Source of the DNA: Paulinella micropora
Lineage: Eukaryota; Cercozoa; Imbricatea; Euglyphida
Length of the DNA stretch: 64,000 bases
Reading direction: 5' to 3'
Assembly (NCBI GenBank): GCA_009731375.1
Contig: BJOX01000135.1
Location: 637,180 to 701,179, forward strand
Each line of letters opens with the position of its first letter. Position 1 is the first letter of the stretch. The position numbers and the translations under genes are program-made. Positions 13,212 through 25,945 of the stretch are shown here, piece after piece. The notes under the pieces are model-generated. The model ran no database searches. It worked only from the letters and a program-made list of their open reading frames with translations, and was not told where the DNA came from.

Positions 13212-13424
13212 ACGCACACAAAAGGCTGATTCTTCTTCTGGTCTTCTTGCAAAAAATCTAGTATAGGAGGGAAAAAATGCTAGATTCTGCTGACCGTCTT
13301 GCAAAGAGTCTAGTATGGCCACCGCTCGCACTCCTACCAAAAATGCGTGCAAACTACATCAAGCATATATTGTATAACCTACCAAGCAAAAGGCTGGAGA
13401 CCTAGGAAGAGAAGGAGAAGACTG
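12246..13424. other. Unique sequence with no recognised gene; gap 12603-13180
   Basis: 12246-12570 contains repeated TTTGCGGTGA-type phrases resembling the spacer motifs near 31.5 and 44.5 kb. It runs through poly-T into a large gap, then poly-C and CA. The duplicated phrase TCTAGTATxGG appears near 13257 and 13309. Confidence 0.6.
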
Positions 13425-13483
13425 CTAATGATGATGATGATGATGGTGATGGTGATGGTGATGATGGTGGTGGCGGTGGTGAC

Positions 13484-13528
<45 letters not shown>

Positions 13529-13735
13529 GATGATGATGGTAATGATGGTGATGACGATGGTGATGATGGTGATGATGGTGATGGTGGTGATGATGGTGAT
13601 GATGGCGATGATGATGGTAATGATAGCGATGATAATGATGATGATGATGATGATGATGATGGTGAAGATGGAGGTGATCATGATGGTGGTGATGGTGGTG
13701 ATGATGGTGGTGATGATGGTGGTGATCATATGATG
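13425..13735. repeat. (GATGGT/GAT)n array
   Basis: Imperfect GATGATGGT repeats. Frames read as poly-Met, poly-His or poly-Ile and are not genes. Confidence 0.92.
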
Positions 13736-13812
13736 AGGAGAAGGAGACCTGCTGCAATGCTGCTGATCTCGAGAATGTTGGGTGTGATGTACGATAGATA
13801 GATAGATAGATA

Positions 13813-15074
13813 GATGAAATATCGACTAATGTCAGAAAAAAGGAGCTTCTGATTTCGTCAACCAGGAAGTCTGTGGGTAAAGTATTAACCCGATGCCCAG
13901 CTAAGCCGTGATGTTTGCACGGAAGGGACTGATACAGGCAATACCAAAGCTCCCTAGTACCAGGCGGGGCCAGGGCTCGTTCCATAAAGCGCCCCTTGCA
14001 GAACGAGCTCCCACCTCCATTACAGAGGGCCCAGTAAGCAGATGGAGTTTCGAGACTGTTCGACAGTCTAGTATAAACCGACAGAGCACTGTGGGTTTTA
14101 TTCCGGGCTCAACAAGCGAGAAAGGGCACCCTGAGGGAACAGGATTGTGCTTCCCGTCGCTATTTCGGCATGTGACTTATAGGCGTATGGCTAGGCACAC
14201 ATAAGGCACCCCACCACGGGCCCAGCACACCCACACCATCCCCTAATTCTCTGTCTGTCGACAGATGGCACCCATTTCAAAAAATCAAGCCCAAGAGAGG
14301 GTCAGTGACACCTCAAGTGGCCTTGGTTCATTCCGTAGAGTAAGTGATAAGATCAACTGATGAAATATCGACTAATGTCAGAAAAAAGGAGCTTCTGATT
14401 TCGTCAACCAGGAAGTCTGTGGGTAAAGTATTAACCCGATGCCCAGCTAAGCCGTGATGTTTGCACGGAAGGGACTGATACAGGCAATACCAAAGCTCCC
14501 TAGTACCAGGCGGGGCCAGGGCTCGTTCCATAAAGCGCCCCTTGCAGAACGAGCTCCCACCTCCATTACAGAGGGCCCAGTAAGCAGATGGAGTTTCGAG
14601 ACTGTTCGACAGTCTAGTATAAACCGACAGAGCACTGTGGGTTTTATTCCGGGCTCAACAAGCGAGAAAGGGCACCCTGAGGGAACAGGATTGTGCTTCC
14701 CGTCGCTATTTCGGCATGTGACTTATAGGCGTATGGCTAGGCACACATAAGGCACCCCACCACGGGCCCAGCACACCCACACCATCCCCTAATTCTCTGT
14801 CTGTCGACAGATGGCACCCATTTCAAAAAATCAAGCCCAAGAGAGGGTCAGTGACACCTCAAGTGGCCTTGGTTCATTCCGTAGAGTAAGTGATAAGATC
14901 AACTGATGAAATATCGACTAATGTCAGAAAAAAGGAGCTTCTGATTTCGTCAACCAGGAAGTCTGTGGGTAAAGTATTAACCCGATGCCCAGCTAAGCCG
15001 TGATGTTTGCACGGAAGGGACTGATACAGGCAATACCAAAGCTTCCTGGTACCAGGCGGGGCCAGGGCTCGTTC
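13813..15074. repeat. 546-bp tandem repeat, 2.3 copies
   Basis: Units start at 13813, 14359 and 14905, each with GATGAAATATCGACTAATGT. The first two are virtually identical over 546 bp. The third is cut after GGGCTCGTTC at 15074 by a GATA array. The short open frames inside (98 and 62 codons) are duplicated with the unit and match nothing known to me. Confidence 0.9.
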
Positions 15075-15136
<62 letters not shown>

Positions 15137-15173
15137 GTAGATAGATAGGTAGATAGGTAGATAGGTAGATAGG

Positions 15174-15225
<52 letters not shown>

Positions 15226-15290
15226 GTACCTGCTGCGGTGCTGCTGACCTCGGGAATGTTGGGTGTGATGTACGATAGATAGATAGATCG

Positions 15291-15366
<76 letters not shown>

Positions 15367-15512
15367 GACAGATAAATAGATAGATAGATGGATGGATAGA
15401 TAGATGGATGGATATATAGGTAGATGGATAGATAGGTAGATAGAGTACCTGCTGCAGTGCTGCTGACCTCGGGAATGTTGGGTGTGATGTAGACTGCCCT
15501 TCTTCTGTGAGC

Positions 15513-15577
<65 letters not shown>

Positions 15578-15619
15578 TAAGTGTGGGATGTGTCTGTGCG
15601 TGTTTGTATGTGTGTTATT

Positions 15620-15653
<34 letters not shown>

Positions 15654-15905
15654 GGAGAGAGAGAGAGAGAGAGAGACACACACACACACACAGAGACAGA
15701 GAGACAGAGAGACAGACACACACCTAAAGTGGCTGCGCCGCTGCCTGCTCGCATCTCCCTCAGACCATGCAGGGATTGCGCTCTACCAATACAGAAGAAA
15801 AGAGAAAGAAAGAAAGAAAAGAGAAAGAAAGAAAGAGAGTTTTGCGGCGGAAATTTTGGCGAAGCTTTGCCTTCCATCTCATATGATAGAAAGAAAAGAA
15901 ATAAG

Positions 15906-15949
<44 letters not shown>

Positions 15950-16089
15950 TAGAGAGTGCTTTCTATACAGATGACTGGTGTGTGGTCTGTTTACCGTGCG
16001 TTTCTTTCGTGATGTGCAGCTTCTTTGCCATTAAGGCCTAATGATGAAGAGATAGCTAGGTAGGTAGGTAGGCAGGTAGGGACACTTTC

Positions 16090-16134
<45 letters not shown>

Positions 16135-16158
16135 CATCGCCCCCCCGCCCCCCCTTCT
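15075..16158. repeat. GATA, GA and CA arrays with repeated 45-bp unit
   Basis: GATA runs at 15075-15445 and 15907-15948, (GA)n at 15514-15575 and 15619-15680. The unit GAATGTTGGGTGTGATGTA is found at 13772, 15256 and 15473, each beside a GATA run. No gene. The gap at 16159-16702 follows. Confidence 0.85.
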
Positions 16159-16702
16159 NNNNNNNNNNNNNNNNNNNNNNNNNNNNNNNNNNNNNNNNNN
16201 NNNNNNNNNNNNNNNNNNNNNNNNNNNNNNNNNNNNNNNNNNNNNNNNNNNNNNNNNNNNNNNNNNNNNNNNNNNNNNNNNNNNNNNNNNNNNNNNNNNN
16301 NNNNNNNNNNNNNNNNNNNNNNNNNNNNNNNNNNNNNNNNNNNNNNNNNNNNNNNNNNNNNNNNNNNNNNNNNNNNNNNNNNNNNNNNNNNNNNNNNNNN
16401 NNNNNNNNNNNNNNNNNNNNNNNNNNNNNNNNNNNNNNNNNNNNNNNNNNNNNNNNNNNNNNNNNNNNNNNNNNNNNNNNNNNNNNNNNNNNNNNNNNNN
16501 NNNNNNNNNNNNNNNNNNNNNNNNNNNNNNNNNNNNNNNNNNNNNNNNNNNNNNNNNNNNNNNNNNNNNNNNNNNNNNNNNNNNNNNNNNNNNNNNNNNN
16601 NNNNNNNNNNNNNNNNNNNNNNNNNNNNNNNNNNNNNNNNNNNNNNNNNNNNNNNNNNNNNNNNNNNNNNNNNNNNNNNNNNNNNNNNNNNNNNNNNNNN
16701 NN
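16159..16702. other. Assembly gap (544 N)
   Basis: Run of N flanked by low-complexity CT and CA sequence. Confidence 0.99.
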
Positions 16703-16879
16703 CACACACAAACCCCGCCCCACCTCTATCTTACACTCAGTACATCATGTGTCTGCATTCCCCATTCTCTTCACTTACCACTTGAGGCTTCTCCGTTCTC
16801 TGGTGTGGTCTTTCCTTGTAGAGGGTGAGAAAACCCACCCAAACCAGGAGATAAGGAGACGAAGCTATAGCATAATATA

Positions 16880-17246
16880 ATAGAACAGACATGACATGAC
16901 ATAACATAACATAACATAACTTAACATAACATAACATAACATAACATAACATAACATAACATGACAGAACTTAACATAACATAACATAACATAACATAAC
17001 ATAACATAACATAAAATCGTTATAACACAACACGTAACTTGATCAGGCAAGACGCGATCGGAAGAAGAAAGTGCCAACATACAACAGCAAGGACAACAAA
17101 AATCAAACCACCAATATGGCGACAACAACAAAATCATAAACGATAAAGTAGGTAATATAAACATATACATATACATATATACCTATACATATACATACAC
17201 ACACATACACACACACATACATACACACACACACATACACACACAC

Positions 17247-17315
<69 letters not shown>

Positions 17316-17330
17316 GATGTAGTCACAGTC
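16880..17330. repeat. (ACATA)n, CA and TA arrays
   Basis: Pentanucleotide ACATA/TAACA run at 16885-17012, unique 17013-17160 without a gene, then CATA, CA and TA runs to 17316. Confidence 0.88.
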
Positions 17331-17765
17331 CTGGTTGGGGAGTATATGGATCGTAGAGATGTGTAGGGTTGTTGTAAGGGAGAGTTAACGCCACAAAGCC
17401 GTGCCGAAGTCCAGAGAAAAGACATAAAGGCAGTACATCAGGATATAAAGGCAGTACATGAGGACATAAAGGCAGTATGTGATATACAGGCAGTACATGA
17501 GGACATAAAGGCAGTATGTGATATATAGGCAGTACAAGAGGACATAATGGCAGTAGATGAGCACATAATGGCATACACACACGCAAACACGCACGCACAG
17601 GCTATGGTAGGGAAGGTATAGGGATGTGAAGGGACTTGTGTAAGGGAGAGTGAGAGGTGACGCCACATAGTCGCGCCGAAGTCCACAGAAGACCGAACAG
17701 ACTTACGACCGCTGAATCACATAACGAGAAACATATATGGTATATTTGTAATGATTGATTGATTG

Positions 17766-17812
<47 letters not shown>

Positions 17813-17985
17813 GTATGTGTATGTGTGTGTGTGTGTGTGTTTGTCTGTGTCTCTGTGTGTCAGTGTCTGTGTTGACCGGCTGTGATTCGTCGCACCTTCG
17901 AACCCACACTTGATAAGGGGGCAGGCGCCGCCGACACGTCCAGGAGCGGGTTGTAGGCCGCCATTTGCCCCTTTGCCCCCCCCTG
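17331..17985. repeat. Minisatellite with AGGCAGTA units and a duplicated flank
   Basis: Units containing ATAAAGGCAGTACATGAGGA recur from 17420 to 17570. Flanking sequence with AAGGGAGAGT and CGCCGAAGTCC is duplicated at about 17376-17412 and 17641-17686. (TTG)n and GT runs lie at 17768-17850. Confidence 0.8.
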
Positions 17986-18165
17986 GGTTAGGGTGAGGGT
18001 TAGTTAGGATTGCCCCTTTGCCACCCTGGGTTAGGGTTAGGGTTCGTTAGGACTTAGGGGAAAGGTCAGGGTCAGGGTTACGGTTATGGTTATGGTTAGG
18101 GTCAGGGTTGGGGTTGGGGCTGGGGGTTATGGTTATGGTTAGAGTTAGGGTTAGGGCTATGTCAT
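17985..18165. repeat. Degenerate TTAGGG-like repeats
   Basis: Many GGGTTAGGG, GGTTATGG and GGGTCAGGG hexamer-like steps on the plus strand. It has no clean tandem run, so it resembles an interstitial or subtelomeric telomere-like tract rather than a functional end. Confidence 0.7.
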
Positions 18166-18179
18166 CTGCGCATACAAGA

Positions 18180-19336
18180 GACGTCCTACATACAACACAT
18201 ACGGCACATACAACAAATACAACACATATAAGACATACAACACATACAACACATGCAACACTATACATATTTAGGTTACATAAATACATATTTAGATTAC
18301 ATACGACACATACAACACATACAAAACATACATACCTACAGGCCTACATACCTACATTCCTATATACTTACCTACCTACCTACCTACCTACCTAGCTAGC
18401 TACATACATACATACGTACATACATACATACAATACAATACAATACATAAAATGCATACAATACAATATGGTTAATACAACATACAATACATACAATACA
18501 TACAGTACATGCAATGACAATCATACAATCATACAATCATGCAATCATACAATCATACAATCATACGTACATACAGACATACAGACATACAGACATACAA
18601 CCATGCAGACATACAAGACATACAATACATACAATACATACAATACATACAGTAAGTACAGTACACACAGTACCTGCAATACTATACTAGACACCTACAA
18701 TACATACACACATACAATACATACAATACATACAATACAATACATACAATACATGCAATACAATACATGCAATACATACAATACATACAATACAATACAT
18801 ACAATACATACATTCATACGTACCTACATACCTACATACATACATACATACATACATACATACATAGATACATACAGACATACAGACATACATACACACA
18901 CATACACATACATACATACATACATACATACATACATACATACATACATACATACACAACATACACAACATACACAACATATATAGATAACATACAAAAA
19001 ATAGATAACATGCAACACGCATAACATACATAACATACATAACATACATAACATACATGACATACATAACATACACACAACCATACATAACATACATAAC
19101 ATAACATCATAGTATACATAGCATACATAACGTACATAAAATACCTAACATACATGACATACATAACATCATAACATACATAACATACATACATACATAC
19201 ATACATAACATACATAACATACATACATACATACATACATACATAACATACCTACACACGTGCATACATACATACGTACATACGTACGTACATACATACA
19301 TACATACATACATACATACATACATACACATCTTAA

Positions 19337-19367
<31 letters not shown>

Positions 19368-19799
19368 CATACATACATACCATACATACATACCATCCAT
19401 CCATCCATACATACATACATACATACATACATACATACATACATACATACACACATACATACATACATACATACATACACACATACATACACACATACAT
19501 ACATGCATACATACATACATACATACATACATACATACCAGACATACCATACACATACAAACATACATACATACATACATACATACATACATACATTCGG
19601 GCCTAGATACATTCGGGCCTAGATACATACATGCATAGATACATACTTAAACATACATACATACATACATACATACACACATACACATATACACATATAC
19701 ACACACACATACACACACATACATACACACACACATACACACACATACATACACACACACATACATACATGCATACATACATACATACATACACACACA

Positions 19800-19833
<34 letters not shown>

Positions 19834-20278
19834 CATATATACATACATACACATACATACATACATACATACATACATACATACATACATACATACATAC
19901 ATACATACATACACACATACACACATACACACATACATACATACATACATACATACATACATACATACGTACATACATACATACGTACATACATGCATAC
20001 ATGCATACATACATGCATAATACATACATACACATACATACATACATACATACACACATACACACATACACACATACACACATACATACATACATACATA
20101 CATACATACATACGTACATACATACATACGTACATACATGCATACATGCATACATACATGCATACATACATACATACATGCATACATGCATACATACATA
20201 CATATCTACATACCTACATACCTACATACCTACATACCTACATACATACATACATACATACATACATGCATACATACG

Positions 20279-20313
<35 letters not shown>

Positions 20314-21120
20314 GTACATACCTACATACATACATACATGCATACATACATACATACATGCATACATACATACATACATACATACATACATTACATACAT
20401 TACATACCTACATACCTACATACATACATACATACATGCATACATACATACATACATACATACATACATTACATACATTACATACATTACATACATTACA
20501 TACATTACATACTTACATACATCATATACATACATACATACATACATACATAAATACATACGCACACACACACACACATACATACATACATACATACATA
20601 CATGCATACATCATACATACATACATACATACATACATGCATGCATGCATACAGCATACATACATACATACATACATGCATACATAACATACATAACATA
20701 CATACACACATACATACATACATACATACAACTCATACATACATTCAAACATACATACATAACATACATAACATACATACATAACATACATACATACACA
20801 CATTTCATACATTTCATACATTTCATACATTCATAACACAGTACAACACATTTCATTATGCAACACAGTACAACATATTGCAAGAACTATCGCAGTTCAT
20901 AAATGACAAACAGTACAATACAATACAGTACTTGCATGCATTACGTAAATTAAAAGTACTATTACATACTTTACATACATACATTTCAACACAGTAGTTG
21001 TGAGTACCATGCATTACACTATCTTTGCATACTTTACAAACCATGCACTTATTGCATTACGTTGCATTACATTGATACTTTGCATAAATTTCATAAGTAC
21101 TTTCATACAGTGCGTACATT
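18180..21120. repeat. Very long CATA/ACATA/CAATA array
   Basis: About 2.7 kb of four- and five-base repeats with drifting unit, grading into ATTTCATAC and ACAATAC types before a short unique stretch (20870-21120). All open frames are periodic Thr-Tyr-Ile-His or Met-Tyr-Val-Cys artefacts. Confidence 0.93.
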
Positions 21121-22150
21121 CAATTGCATTTCAGCGCATTTCATCGCATTTTGCATTCCATTGCATTCTATTGCATTCCATTGCATTCCATTGCATTCCA
21201 AGCATGCTATTGCAGTCCATTGCAGTCCATGCAGTCAATTGCAGTCCATGCAGTCAATTGCAGTCCATGCAGTCCATTGCAGTTCCATGGCATTCGCATT
21301 CCATGGCATTCAATTGCAGTCCATGGCATTCAATTGCAGTCCCTTACAGTCCCTTGCAGTCCATTGCAGTCCATTGCAGTCCACTGCATTCCATTTGCAG
21401 TCCATTGAATTGCATGGCATTCCATTGCATTGCATGGCATTCCATTGCATGGCATTCCATTGCATTGCATTGCATTGCATTCCACTGCATTCCATTGCAT
21501 TCCATTGCACTACTTCTGCTAGTGAAAAAAAAGGGGGGGAATAATGTGCAATGTATGCAATGTTGTGATGGAATGCAATGGAATGCAATGCACTGCAATG
21601 GACTGCAATGGACTGCAATGGAATGCAATGGACTGCAATGGAATGCAATGGAATGCAATGGAATGCAATGGAATGCAATGGACTGCAATGGACTGCAATG
21701 GGATGCAATGGACTGCAATGGACTGCAATGGGATGCAATGGACTGCAATGGGATGCAATGGACTGCAATGGGATGCAATGGACTGCAATGGGATGCAATG
21801 GACTGCAATGGGATGCAATGGACTGCAATGGGATGCAATGGACTGCAATGGGATGCAATTGACTGCAATGGAATGCAATGGGATGCAATGGACTGCAATG
21901 GAATGCAATGGGATGCAATGGACTGCAATGGAATGCAATGGGATGCAATGGACTGCAATGGACTGCAATGGGATGCAATGGACTGCAATGGACTGCAATG
22001 GAATGCAATGGGATGCAATGGACTGCAATGGAATGCAATGGACTGCAATGGACTGCAATGGAATGCAATGGGATGCAATGGACTGCAATGGAATGCAATG
22101 GAATGCAATGGACTGCAATGGAATGCAATGGAATGCAATGGAATGCAATC
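21120..22150. repeat. 10-bp satellite in two inverted arms
   Basis: 21120-21510 repeats CATTCCATTG/CAGTCCATTG. 21545-22150 repeats its reverse complement, GGAATGCAAT/GGACTGCAAT. The strand switch occurs across a short unique hinge (21511-21544) containing A8 and G7. The right arm is longer and more regular. Confidence 0.9.
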
Positions 22151-22211
22151 GAATCGAACGCAGCTGAGTCCAACGTAATTATGCTGTTAGTTTGCATTCC
22201 TTAATCATCAA

Positions 22212-22282
22212 GCGCCGGTGGTTCAATGGTAGAATGGTACCCTTCCAAGGTATTGACCCGGGTTCGATTCCCGGCCGGCGCA
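22212..22282 (+). tRNA. tRNA-Gly (anticodon UCC)
   Basis: A 71-base cloverleaf folds cleanly. The acceptor stem GCGCCGG pairs with CCGGCGC, with A as discriminator base. The anticodon stem GTACC pairs with GGTAT, with loop CTTCCAA and anticodon TCC. The T arm CCGGG-TTCGATT-CCCGG is perfect. A box and B box are both intact. No CCA is encoded, as expected for a eukaryotic nuclear gene, and a T6 run begins four bases downstream as a Pol III terminator. Confidence 0.95.
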
Positions 22283-22285
22283 CTA

Positions 22286-22291
22286 TTTTTT
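22286..22291 (+). terminator. Pol III T-run terminator of tRNA-Gly
   Basis: The first T6 after the tRNA. It begins a 300-bp pyrimidine tract of TTTTTC repeats. Confidence 0.7.
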
Positions 22292-22590
<299 letters not shown>

Positions 22591-23090
22591 TATATACAGT
22601 AAGCAATGTTTAATGAGAAAAAAACAATTTTTTTTTCTTTTTTTACAGTCAGCAATGTTTTTTTCTTTTTTTTTCTTGTTTTTGTTTACTTACTCATTTT
22701 TTTGTTTTTGTTTACTTGATCATTTTTTGTTCGTCAGCGAAAAATATTTCCTAACTTTGACCACATTTAACATACTACCGCACAATTTTCCGTCCGCATA
22801 CTGCGGTGACTTCACAGTTAAACGTACACCTAGGTCACGGGGAGTGCCACGAAATTTTTTTGTGGCGGTTCAAAGCATTTCAAAGTAACAGCCCATCACG
22901 TTTGGTGTACCAACAGCAAAACACAGACAGGAAGTATTCGTGAACCCCTCTATTTTCATGAGAGAGGGAATGTACAGAGTGTAAAGAACCTAGTCAAAAC
23001 GAGAAACTGACTTTCGAACAAAGTAACAACAACGAAAGAAAACAAGGAAAAGGAAAGGGGTAGAGATAAACTTAGACAAAATTTAAAAAT
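22591..23090. other. Unique sequence, no gene recognised
   Basis: T-rich to about 22740, then mixed sequence. No open frame here looks coding. Confidence 0.5.
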
Positions 23091-23092
23091 CT

Positions 23093-23153
23093 ATCCATCT
23101 ATCTATCTATCTATCTCTCTATCTATCTCTCTATCTATCTATCTATCTATCTA

Positions 23154-23184
<31 letters not shown>

Positions 23185-23282
23185 ATATCTATCTATATTG
23201 TATGTATGCATGCATAGCATGCATCATGCATGCATGCTATGCTATGCTATGCTATGCTATGCTATGCTATGCTATGCTATGT
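23093..23282. repeat. (CTAT)n and (GCTAT)n arrays
   Basis: CTAT repeats to about 23190, then nine GCTAT pentamers at 23238-23280. Confidence 0.9.
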
Positions 23283-23599
23283 ATGTATTTATAAATGTAA
23301 TATTGTATATATGCATGTATGAATGTATGTACATAAATATTTTCAAAAAAATTATCAATAAGCATGATAAAACAAAATGTAATTTTTGTCATAGTGTGAT
23401 AATACATTGCATTTTTGTACCGTATTCGCGCAGGGAAAAGTGTCATTCGTTATATGCATCCACAACTAGTGTAATACCCTCCTGTGTTGCCACCAGCGGT
23501 TTTGTTGTGGGTGGTGGCACCGGACCCGTCCCACAAGTGCGGGTTTTCTGAAAAATACTATATAAAAATAACGTTTTCACCATAAAATTTTTACCAGCA

Positions 23600-24060
23600 G
23601 GTGCGCGTGCTAAGTACGCATGCTAGCTTGGGCTCGTGGAGTGGGTATACTCTCACACACGCCACTCACCACAGGAATCTAGGACGTGGCTACCTCCCTA
23701 CCTTGGCTAACCCCCCNNNNNNNNNNNNNNNNNNNNNNNNNNNNNNNNNNNNNNNNNNNNNNNNNNNNNNNNNNNNNNNNNNNNNNNNNNNNNNNNNNNN
23801 NNNNNNNNNNNNNNNNNNNNNNNNNNNCCCGCCGCTGCCCCCCCCCCCCCCCCCCCCCCTACCTTGGCTACCCCGACACTGGGTACCCCCCCTACCTTGG
23901 CTACACCGACACTGGGTACACCCCCTACCCTGGCTATCACTGCACTGGCTACACCCGTTACCTGTAAATCATGGCCTGATCAGGCCCATGGCCATGGCCG
24001 GTGTCGCGTAACGGTCGTGGTTCGAACCTGCCCTTACCCAGAAAATACACTCTAAGTAGT
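23600..24060. repeat. CTTGGCTAC minisatellite around gap 23717-23827
   Basis: Units of about 30 bp (CTACCTTGGCTACACCGACA and variants) flank a gap and a poly-C run. Downstream, GGTTCGAACCTGCCC at 24020 resembles a Pol III B box, but no tRNA fold was found. 23283-23600 holds nothing recognised. Confidence 0.7.
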
Positions 24061-24380
24061 ATAGGGTCGCACTTCAGGACACTTTTTCAGTGTAATTTCA
24101 TCACAGAAACCACACTAAGAGCAGTTATTTATTATTTCCACTACCTATTTATAGCAAATACAGACAGACAAAAGAAAGAAAAACTGCTACCTTTAAATAA
24201 TTATTATTAAATTACCTTTTTGAATTCTTCTCCAGTATTCTCAACCTACCACACACAACAAGTATGGTAGATAAAATTTCTTTGAAATGAAGAGGGTTTT
24301 TGCTTAATTTTTAAAAAAATTAAATACACACTAGTTTATACTCCTATGTGCAAAAGGAGTTAGTAGTAATAACTACTATT

Positions 24381-24893
24381 TTACAATTCAACATTGTTTC
24401 GTACATCACTGAACAAATCATTAGCATTTTCAACATTCATCACATTTTTGTTATTTTGTTCATTGTATGCAATATATTTTATGATAGATTTATTAAAAAT
24501 AAGCCCCTCTCTGTCAATACAATCAAAAATTTTATCTTGTATGGCAAGTCCAAATTCTGATCTGTATTCTTTCCTCCAATTATAAAATAATTTCAGTTCT
24601 TTTTCCTTCTTTACTTGCATAATTCTTCTTTTTTGTCTCGCCATTCTATCATTTTCTATATTTTTGTCATCTTTTTCTAACCTCTTGAGCATAATTTCAA
24701 TGGTGGACAATTGTACTAAGTCTGATCGTTTTTTTTCAATCAACAAATCAATTTCCCTGTTTATTTTTTTAACTCTTTCTTCAGAAAATATTTTATCAAT
24801 CTTTAGTTTTTCTTTTCCCCGCTTACTAGTCTCATAAATTTCTACCCAATCTTCTTTTGTTCTTTGTTCTTTCGTGATAAGGCTTTCGCTCAT
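24381..24893 (-). CDS. Charged coiled-coil protein, unknown
   Basis: A 170-residue ORF from an ATG at 24893, rich in Lys, Glu and Asp with long predicted helices: KEDWVEIYETSKRGKEKLK near the N-terminus and RMARQKRRIMQVKKEKELK in the middle. It is AT-rich like the rest of the 24.3-27.6 kb segment and unlike the GC-rich block at 33 kb. No transmembrane segment or catalytic motif is visible. The short upstream reading to 24899 uses TTG, so ATG at 24893 is preferred. Its position beside an integrase and a DUF5754-like gene suggests it belongs to the same mobile element. Function unknown. Confidence 0.55.
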   Translation of the reverse strand: MSESLITKEQRTKEDWVEIYETSKRGKEKLKIDKIFSEERVKKINREIDLLIEKKRSDLVQLSTIEIMLKRLEKDDKNIENDRMARQKRRIMQVKKEKELKLFYNWRKEYRSEFGLAIQDKIFDCIDREGLIFNKSIIKYIAYNEQNNKNVMNVENANDLFSDVRNNVEL

Positions 24894-25240
24894 TCTCAAA
24901 TTATGCGATAATGCGCAAGCGCGCTGTGGCTTTGTGGCGACAAATAAAAATCGTCAAGGGACAACTTTTTCGTATTCAAATGCCAAAATTTCTATAACCA
25001 TTACCATTTTATCGTTCTACTCTAATTTTTTCCAATTTTTTCTTGTCTGGATTTTTTCACCAGAATTTCTATCAGTCAAAAATTGTAGCCAATTGTGTAG
25101 AGTTTTTTACCTTGTGATTTTTTTTGTCAGTTATCAACTTTTTCAGAAAGAAAAAAGTCACTAAAGAAGACCAAACCCTTGCTGTTTTTGCGTGTTGTAG
25201 GATGTCGGACAACGAGCCTGAAGAGGAGCAACCAGATGAG

Positions 25241-25285
25241 GTAATTTACTCCATATCAACTAATTTCATTTATGTTTATGTGTAG
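25241..25285 (+). other. Candidate 45-nt intron
   Basis: Starts GTAATT, ends TGTAG, and is T-rich. Removal joins two open phase-0 exons. Confidence 0.6.
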
Positions 25286-25324
25286 CAAGCAGAGGAAAAA
25301 AAAGTCCCAGACCCAGCAGTTGAG

Positions 25325-25373
25325 GTAATTATTTCTTCTGTTGTTTGTTTTTTTCGTTATCTTGTTCGATTAG
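25325..25373 (+). other. Candidate 49-nt intron
   Basis: Starts GTAATT like the previous intron, has a strong T-rich tract, and ends GATTAG. Phase 0. Confidence 0.6.
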
Positions 25374-25776
25374 GAAGTAATTGAAGGGGTAAATAATGTA
25401 GCAATTCAGCACCCTGATTGGAATGTACCAAGGGGTGGTCGTAAAAAGGGGCCAAGAAAGGCGGGCGTCCTGTCGGCAGTCGTAATGTAGTCATCAGAAT
25501 TAGTGAAGTCCATGTTGTAATCAACAGGGAGGCGGGTGTGGCGAATTGATCAGACACTGCAAGACCGAATTCTATTCCTGTAATTGTGTGGGGTTATCGA
25601 ACTCCACCTACGGAAATTTCTAACCATGTAATTGTTTTGGTCGGTAATAATGGCGAGCCAGATTCATTCATTATGGTCAGGTCGTGGCCAAACGTGGCCG
25701 AAATTGTTTCACATTTCGGCAGGGCTGTTCGAACTACTTACAGTGCTACTCAGGTTGCTTAATAAAAAAAACTATC

Positions 25777-25834
25777 TTTTTCATGTCGGTCTATATTAAT
25801 GCTATGTTAAACAAATACGGACCGACACGAAAAA
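25777..25834. terminator. Inverted repeat / stem-loop
   Basis: The arm TTTTTCATGTCGGTC (25777-25791) pairs with GACCGACACGAAAAA (25820-25834), 14 of 15 positions, around a 28-base loop. It lies just after the spliced gene and before the 3' end of the integrase, so it may be a terminator or an element boundary. Confidence 0.55.
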
Positions 25835-25945
25835 GTTATGCCAAATGTTTCGGTTTAATGTTAAATGTCTAATTTTTCAACTTTCTTTTTAATTCTAGCA
25901 CTGCTCCGTATGTTTTCCTGTTGTACATCCAATGATTTTAATAAA

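Larger units (their letters stand above)
25202..25762 (+). pseudogene. Small spliced gene with GRPxGSR-type motif, disrupted
   Basis: Three exons with in-phase GT-AG introns are visible: 25202-25240, 25286-25324 and 25374 onward, with introns of 45 and 49 nt. The product starts with an acidic stretch (MSDNEPEEEQPDE) and then carries basic GGRKKGPRK and, after a one-base frame change near 25460, GRPVGSRN, which resembles an AT-hook. Continuing in that frame gives a coherent C-terminal part to a TAA at 25760-25762, broken by a TGA at 25547. If the frame is not changed, the ORF stops at a TAG at 25488. The family is not recognised. The introns argue for expression by a eukaryote at some time. 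Confidence 0.5.

Noticed and set aside
18468-20836. Long open frames of Tyr-Ile-His-Thr or Met-Tyr-Val-Cys periodicity
   Set aside because: They are translations of CATA/TATG microsatellite in several frames and both strands, with no non-repeat sequence.
21000-22178. 392-codon frame rich in Cys-Asn-Gly and Ile-Ala-Val-His
   Set aside because: Translation of the 10-bp satellite, whose period makes all three frames open.
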